DNA of 23,293 nt, from NCBI GenBank assembly GCA_000969725.1, contig JXSR01S015616.1; one strand, 5' to 3'. Made by a program: the position numbers and the translations under genes. The notes under the pieces are model-generated. The model saw nothing but the letters and a program-made list of their open reading frames with translations, did no database searches and had not been told where the DNA came from. Each line of letters starts with the position of its first letter. Positions within the stretch are counted from its first letter, which is position 1. The stretch comes from Ophiothrix spiculata. Lineage: Eukaryota > Echinodermata > Ophiuroidea > Amphilepidida > Ophiotrichidae. Positions 17,764 to 23,293 of this stretch are shown here, piece after piece.

Positions 17764-18555
17764 TTTTTTAAGCAAAGACCTAATCAAAAATGGATTCACT
17801 AAAAACTGTTTTCACACACATTGCTTTTAAGTAAATTGCATTGTAAACTTATTACATTATGGTGCATCACGTACGAAACGAAATTAGTCACATTAATTCT
17901 AGCAGTTAAAATAAATCAACAATGCAACAACGTTGTGTATTTGGTACAGCAACACGAGACTCGTGCTCAAGGTTTGTCCTTATGAAGGTTACAAAAATCA
18001 AATAAAACATTATTTAGAGAAACTAAACTTTTCAACGAAGCTTGACTATATTTCCAAACATGTATTTTCATTTAGCTTCAAATTCTATTACAGTTAACGA
18101 GTTAAATTTTGCACATTTGCTGTAAATCAATTTGTCGCTCAAAATTTTTGTGGGAATTTGTAAAGTTTGCATATTTGGAAATCGTATTTTTTTTCGTTGC
18201 GTCCAGCAGTTCATGTAAGCCTATTATGTGGTCTATTCAGATTAACAAAAGATTTAGATAGGGATGTTCACGATTTTGTAAGCCAATAACCAACGATTAC
18301 GATTCTAGTGCTTATCTAACTGGGAATTAATTTTTTGCAATCTTCTGTTTACAATAGAAAATGAGTTTGCTTACTAGACAAAATTTTCTTCTACGTATTA
18401 TTTAATGGCAAGTTACCTCAACAAAAAAAAAATAATTCTAGGTTATTTCTAATTGTAAAATCGTTGAAAATATCGGCCAATTGTATAAGATGAATCAAAT
18501 AGTTGGTTGACTGAACGATTATAATACTCATCAGGGATGATCAAAGAAATAAGGT
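17764..18555. other. Gene-free AT-rich stretch
   Basis: There is a small palindrome, CACGAGACTCGTG, at 17953-17965. No open frame, exon border pair or large repeat is supported. Confidence 0.45.
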
Positions 18556-18635
18556 ATCATTTTACCAGATTACAAAAATTTCAAAAATGTAATACATTAC
18601 CAGATTTACCATTTTGTAATCTGATGTAAAATGAT
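18556..18635. repeat. 80-bp imperfect inverted repeat
   Basis: The left arm ATCATTTTACCAGATTACAA followed by AA (18556-18577) pairs with the right arm 18612-18635 apart from a two-base bulge. The 34-nt centre repeats TACCAGATT and contains an ATGTAATACAT palindrome. It is likely a small fold-back element. Confidence 0.6.
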
Positions 18636-20524
18636 TTGTTAACCCATTACTTATTCTATTCACTGGAGTCAATTAGTATAGATAATCCCCACTTGAGAAA
18701 TTGCAATCCGTAACAATCCTTTTGTGTTTACACAAGAAAAAGCACAACTAAAACGGCCAAGGATTTTTGTTTTTGTCGAAGAAAATAGCCTATCCCACAT
18801 TTTGATTGACGGGCGTCTATCGTGCAGTAAGATTAATTCGATATTTCTTTTGTCACTTACAATTTGTAGACTATTTGTAAACTAAATCCTTTGTCTTACA
18901 ATGAGATAACTTACGAAAAACTTGAACAGGCCTAACGTATGAATGCTCTTAATTCTTTTGTCTCATTCTGCTCGACTGCTGACCGCTGATGTGCATGGCA
19001 ATCACATCAGGACAACAATTCGCCGTAAAGCATGTGACTAGGGTATCATAGTTAGTATCAGTTTTCTTTGTTTAAAAAATTACCATTTGCGATGGCAAAC
19101 TACAGATTTAAACAATAGTATATAATATACGATATATATGATATAAATATCGGTCTTATGATAATTATTAGAATTGAACAAGACAGCGTCGTCAATTTTA
19201 ACAAGATTAATACCGATTCAAAAGTAACCATTCAAGTTGATTATGTTTTTATAATGCAGATTGACGACTTGTGTGCAAGATATGATTTAAGATATTTGGG
19301 AAGGAAGCTCTCATTCTAGGTACTTTAGAGTGTTAAGGGGTCTTATTGGATTTAAAAGCATATTAAGTGAAACATTTACACTTTATGAAAAATAATGCAA
19401 TGACTATGTTCACTAGGTTTGCGAATATTTTAGCATTATCTGCTTAAAACTTGGAGACGACCTGTGCACTAGATGTACTCAAAAATCTTACAAATCAGTT
19501 TCGGAGCCTTGGATTTCTTAACATTGAATGCATCATAACTAGAACACTAATCAAGTACAAACATGACATCACTTTTTTACTAAGGGAACACACTACTGAT
19601 AAATTAGCCACTCAAATATGGAGGGCTTCGATCTTATAACTAGTCTTCATATCTTTACCAAATTTGTTAGCATTGGCCAAGAAATATTATTGTAGCAGTG
19701 TGTTTGTTTTTGGAATTCCAAAACTCAAGATTATATAATAATGTGCCATAGTAAAACTGTACACCAAGTCGGAATATACCCTAATAAAAGAGGAATCAGC
19801 CTTGTCTCTTTCAAAGACAGAATTTGATTTCAACATGAGCTTTATTTAAATTCAACTGGTCTAAAACGCATTTTTTGAGGTTTTGCACTCTTGTTACTTC
19901 TTTGTTTAATGGAAAATAACGTGTGCACCCTAGGAATGATAAAACAGGTAAGCTGTCAATCTTATGCTATATCCGAAACTGTAAAACATTGGAGTTGAAA
20001 TTTTGGATTTCCAAATCAAATAAATATTTGCTCGCATGTGTTTTTAAAACTGTAGCTCGTCAGGTAAAGCCTTGGGGGTATGAGAATGTGATAAGATCTA
20101 CTTATCAATATTGGATTTACTCATATGCTGATACATAAGCATTAAAGAGATACCTGTATTTTTTTCATCGCAGATTTGTGAAACTCCATCATAAATGTAA
20201 CACAACACAGATGATTTGATTTCAAAGAATGATACTTCTCATTTTTTGTGTCAGTTTATTTCACTATACAACAAATGTTATGTAACAAATCCTCTTGTTT
20301 TACCTTTAATAATCTGTGAGGATTTTTCTTAATAGAGATCGATATCATAGCACAATAAATCAGCATTGACGACACGTTTCTTAATTTGAAAATAAAAGAT
20401 ATACTTCTATGAAATCAGTACGGGACTTCGATGCGCCTTACTTTATGTCAGATTGAAATATTATCCACAAAAACAATGAAACTTACAACTCAGCAGTAGA
20501 GAATTGTTGCTTTTATTGGTACTT
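18636..20524. other. Gene-free AT-rich stretch
   Basis: The open frames at 19451-19639 and 19923-20138 are short and featureless. A TAGCTCGTCAGG near 20054 resembles an A-box, but no B-box follows. A TA-rich low-complexity patch lies near 19118-19150. I see no gene here. Confidence 0.45.
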
Positions 20525-23060
20525 CACTTCCGTCAGATTATTGTTATAAATATGTTTCGACATCAACATGATATCTGTTATAAGATATTCTAGATTTCCT
20601 CATTTTGCATTACGCATAATTCTGTCTTATTTAGCTATAATGCAAAATTTTGTGATGAAGTGGCCAAGTATATATATAATGATGATAAAAGGACGATTTT
20701 CAAGATTAACTGTTATTGTTCGTAAACTATTTTATCAAACTGCGTTTTGAAAGAACTTCAAATGGCCTAGGTTTTTCTACCATATAAACTTTTGTAGGTT
20801 TATTAAAAACATTTTAGATGAAGAAATATAATGATCATCTATAACATGCGTCTTGATTATATGTCCAAAGAGACAGATATTACTGTTGCTATTTTGCATT
20901 CAATGTTACAAAATAATAGTAATTGATATCCGTGATAACGTAACTACAAAAAGCTGTAACAAATTTATATACTCTCCACAGGTGAGGTAAAAAGCTATAA
21001 ATTGGTTTTATCATTGTATCAAAGTGACTGATAGTCTATGTGCTGAGAGTTTATTCTATAATCATGAAGCTTGTCGTAACTGTACATCTGAAACCGTACC
21101 ACCGAAACCACTGGGGTATCTGCCAAACATTGCTGAGGTAATATGGTAGTTATGACAAGTTGGCTTCTAATTATGTCTGAGCGGCCCCCCCCCCTTTACT
21201 TTTTAACTTTACAGGGACATATACTTTACGTATGAAGTAACTAACAGAAAGGCACTCTTAAATTTATTTGGACTGATCTATAGATTTTTAAAAGACGTGA
21301 ATAAAACGTTTAACATCTTTGAGACAGATCACGAAGTTGACTGAAGAACATTCTTTCCTCAGTTATTGTCTTGGTTATAATCTATTCGCCGGGGTATGTA
21401 CGTCCCCCTATAGTTTTGGTTACAACCAATTTCGTGTGGGAGGGATGATGTTTTTGATGAGTTACAGTCAATTTGCCAGTTTTCTATAAAGTGATTTCAT
21501 ATTGTTGTAGGGTAGTCTAGTCCTAAAGAATCTTGAACATGCAAAATTAATTTATCGAATTGTTTGAACTTTATCAATACCCAGTAGTTTCGAGTTCATG
21601 ATGTGGAAATTTAAAATCAACCTGACAGGTATTGATTGCAAAGTTTGATTTTACAAATTATATTTCAGTCCCTCCACATCATCATTGATCATTGGAATAA
21701 TCTACCTCTGGGAGAATGTTCTAGGGGCACATAACAGATGTACAGAGTATAACTGAATATAACCTGAACTTTCTAACATTAGCGGCATTTTGAACTGACA
21801 TTTTGTTTTATAATTGTGGGCTATTTCGAAAATGAATTGAAGTATACTACATGTTGAATCACGTACTTGTATAGTTTATGCCATCAGCAATAAATATACA
21901 TTACTCAACTCAATGACATTATAACACCATCACTTGTCTCAAGACACGATTCTGAAATATAAGATGTATTAAATACTTTACATCGCCTGTGTAACAACGT
22001 CATATGTCTAAAATATCGGTAACTAAGACACGATTCTGAAATATACGATTCACTTTTAGACAAATTCTAGATTATATATAAAGACTATAATATGATCAAA
22101 TATATTTTGAAAAAGGTTTCGCCCCTTGGTCCAATTGGTGGAAACATTAACACATTTTGAAAATCACTCAAAGTTATTTTATTTTATTTTATTTGAAAAA
22201 CCTAAATTTGTATCTTTGTACCTCTACCGTCATATACAGCAGGGTTGTTCCCATTAAGAGAGCTTGATTTTAATACATTGCAAATCAACTAATTTTTTAG
22301 AAATTGACAAACATTTTTGATTGAATGTAGTGGAAAATATTCTAATTGAAATTATTTATTTGCTACAGTTATGACACCATAACACCTTTAAATATATATT
22401 AATATAATTTCATCTATTTGCAGTTGATTCATTTTGAAGTTGCAAAGTTCGGCTTCAACATTTTTGATGATTATTGTCACATTCGTTCTTTACATTTTTC
22501 CATAGGACACAGAAAAAATTTACATTTTTATCTTTTTAATAGCCTTTGACTTAATAGAATTTATAACATGATAATGTACAAATTGGTTTAATGGCATTTT
22601 TCATCGCAGTTTAGCGTCCTTACCACCTTGCAAAATGGTCAATGAATGAACGTTAAACTAAAAATGTAGACAACTTGGATTCCAAACATCCATCATGTCT
22701 AACAATGGATGCAGAGCACGCATTCTGTTCTAAATAAAAACAAATATTAGTGGCTTAATTAAATTGCGACATAAAATGATTTGAAAAATAAAACTATATT
22801 AAATTTCTAATAAAACACAAACATGGCACGTTTCAAAAACTTTATCTAGGCCTATGCATAATGTTTAACCTTTTAAATTGCGTATAATAGAAACACTCGC
22901 CCTTACAAATGGATATCACATTGGAACATCCCGTTCTCTTTATAGTCAACAATCTTTCAGACGAACGCATAACACAACTTTAATTGAATATTGAAAGAAA
23001 TCTTTTTTGCGGCAGCTTGTTTGACTATACAGAAAAGTAATTTCTTCATAGATGTCTGAA
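20525..23060. repeat. Long duplicated block, copy B
   Basis: It is collinear with copy A across about 2.5 kb; shared landmarks are listed at copy A. A ten-base C run lies at 21185-21194. It lacks the LINE and the other interrupting DNA seen in copy A. It has no gene: the open frame at 20568-20750 falls in the aligned part but is not conserved in copy A. Confidence 0.75.
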
Positions 23061-23139
23061 TTTACTTAATTCAGGGCGAACTACATTAATGATTAATTAT
23101 CTCTTTTTTGTTTTGTTTTGCTGAGACGAAAATAAGTTT

Positions 23140-23293
23140 TTAATTTTAAATTAACTATAAATGCACTCTTACCTTTTCCATATTAACTTAGATCTATTAA
23201 AAGGTTGAAGGTTAAACATTTTTGAGACAAATCACGAATTTGACCGAAAGGCATCCTTTCTTAAACATGTATAACCTTACCTAATGACATTTT
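23140..23293. repeat. Long duplicated block, start of copy C (cut by window end)
   Basis: TTTGAGACAAATCACGAATTTGACC near 23220-23244 matches TTTGAGACAGATCACGAAGTTGACT in copy B (about 21319) and GGATCACGGAGTTGACTT in copy A. Upstream, TGCACTCTTA and GATCTAT also recur in order in copy B. It starts about 80 bp after copy B appears to end, so B and C are close to tandem. Confidence 0.6.

Noticed and set aside
20050-20100. A-box-like TAGCTCGTCAGG as a tRNA gene
   Set aside because: No B-box at the right distance and no cloverleaf stems.
1-23293. CRISPR array, operon or bacterial promoter features
   Set aside because: No regularly spaced repeats; introns, LINE and MITEs show animal nuclear DNA.

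Overview
The window looks like AT-rich nuclear DNA from an animal, most likely a marine invertebrate. Evidence for this is phase-1 exons with GT/AG borders that encode extracellular modules (a calcium-binding-type EGF and an HYR/hyalin repeat), long introns, a CR1/L2-type LINE with a triplet-repeat tail, tRNA-derived sequences, MITEs with target-site duplications, and short vertebrate-type telomeric TTAGGG units. EGF+HYR mosaics are common in echinoderms, hemichordates and amphioxus, so an invertebrate deuterostome is my best guess. It is an inference, not proof. There are no operons or bacterial features.

Layout. 1-4286 holds the 3' part of one gene on the + strand: an EGF exon (1275-1388), an HYR exon (2575-2826) and a third exon (from 3697, stop at 4286) encoding a secreted-looking domain I do not recognise. 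All three junctions are phase 1, so the exons splice in frame. The upstream exons lie outside the window. An inverted-repeat element sits at 395-705, upstream of the EGF exon.

4287-9670 has no convincing gene. It holds a dispersed repeat (4405-4678) with an inverted partner at 13971-14225, a fold-back MITE (about 4689-4858), tRNA-like sequences near 6300 and 7600, an inverted pair of telomere-like motifs (7523-7538 and 7751-7772), and a 189-bp MITE with an 8-bp target duplication (8711-8899).

9670-15120 is a composite: a left copy of a long, old duplicated block interrupted by about 3.4 kb that includes a 5'-truncated, frameshifted L2/CR1 LINE (11576-13057, minus strand). A short 3' end of the same LINE family lies at 9671-9845.

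15180-20520 is gene-poor. It holds a 270-bp hAT-type MITE with a perfect 8-bp target duplication (15500-15769), another tRNA-like sequence, several perfect hairpins and a 208-bp tandem duplication (17382-17763). From about 20525 to the end comes a second copy of the long duplicated block, followed by the start of a third. No function can be assigned to that block from sequence alone.

The clearest candidates for something new are the EGF-HYR-unknown-domain gene, the long duplicated block, and the small TIR elements.
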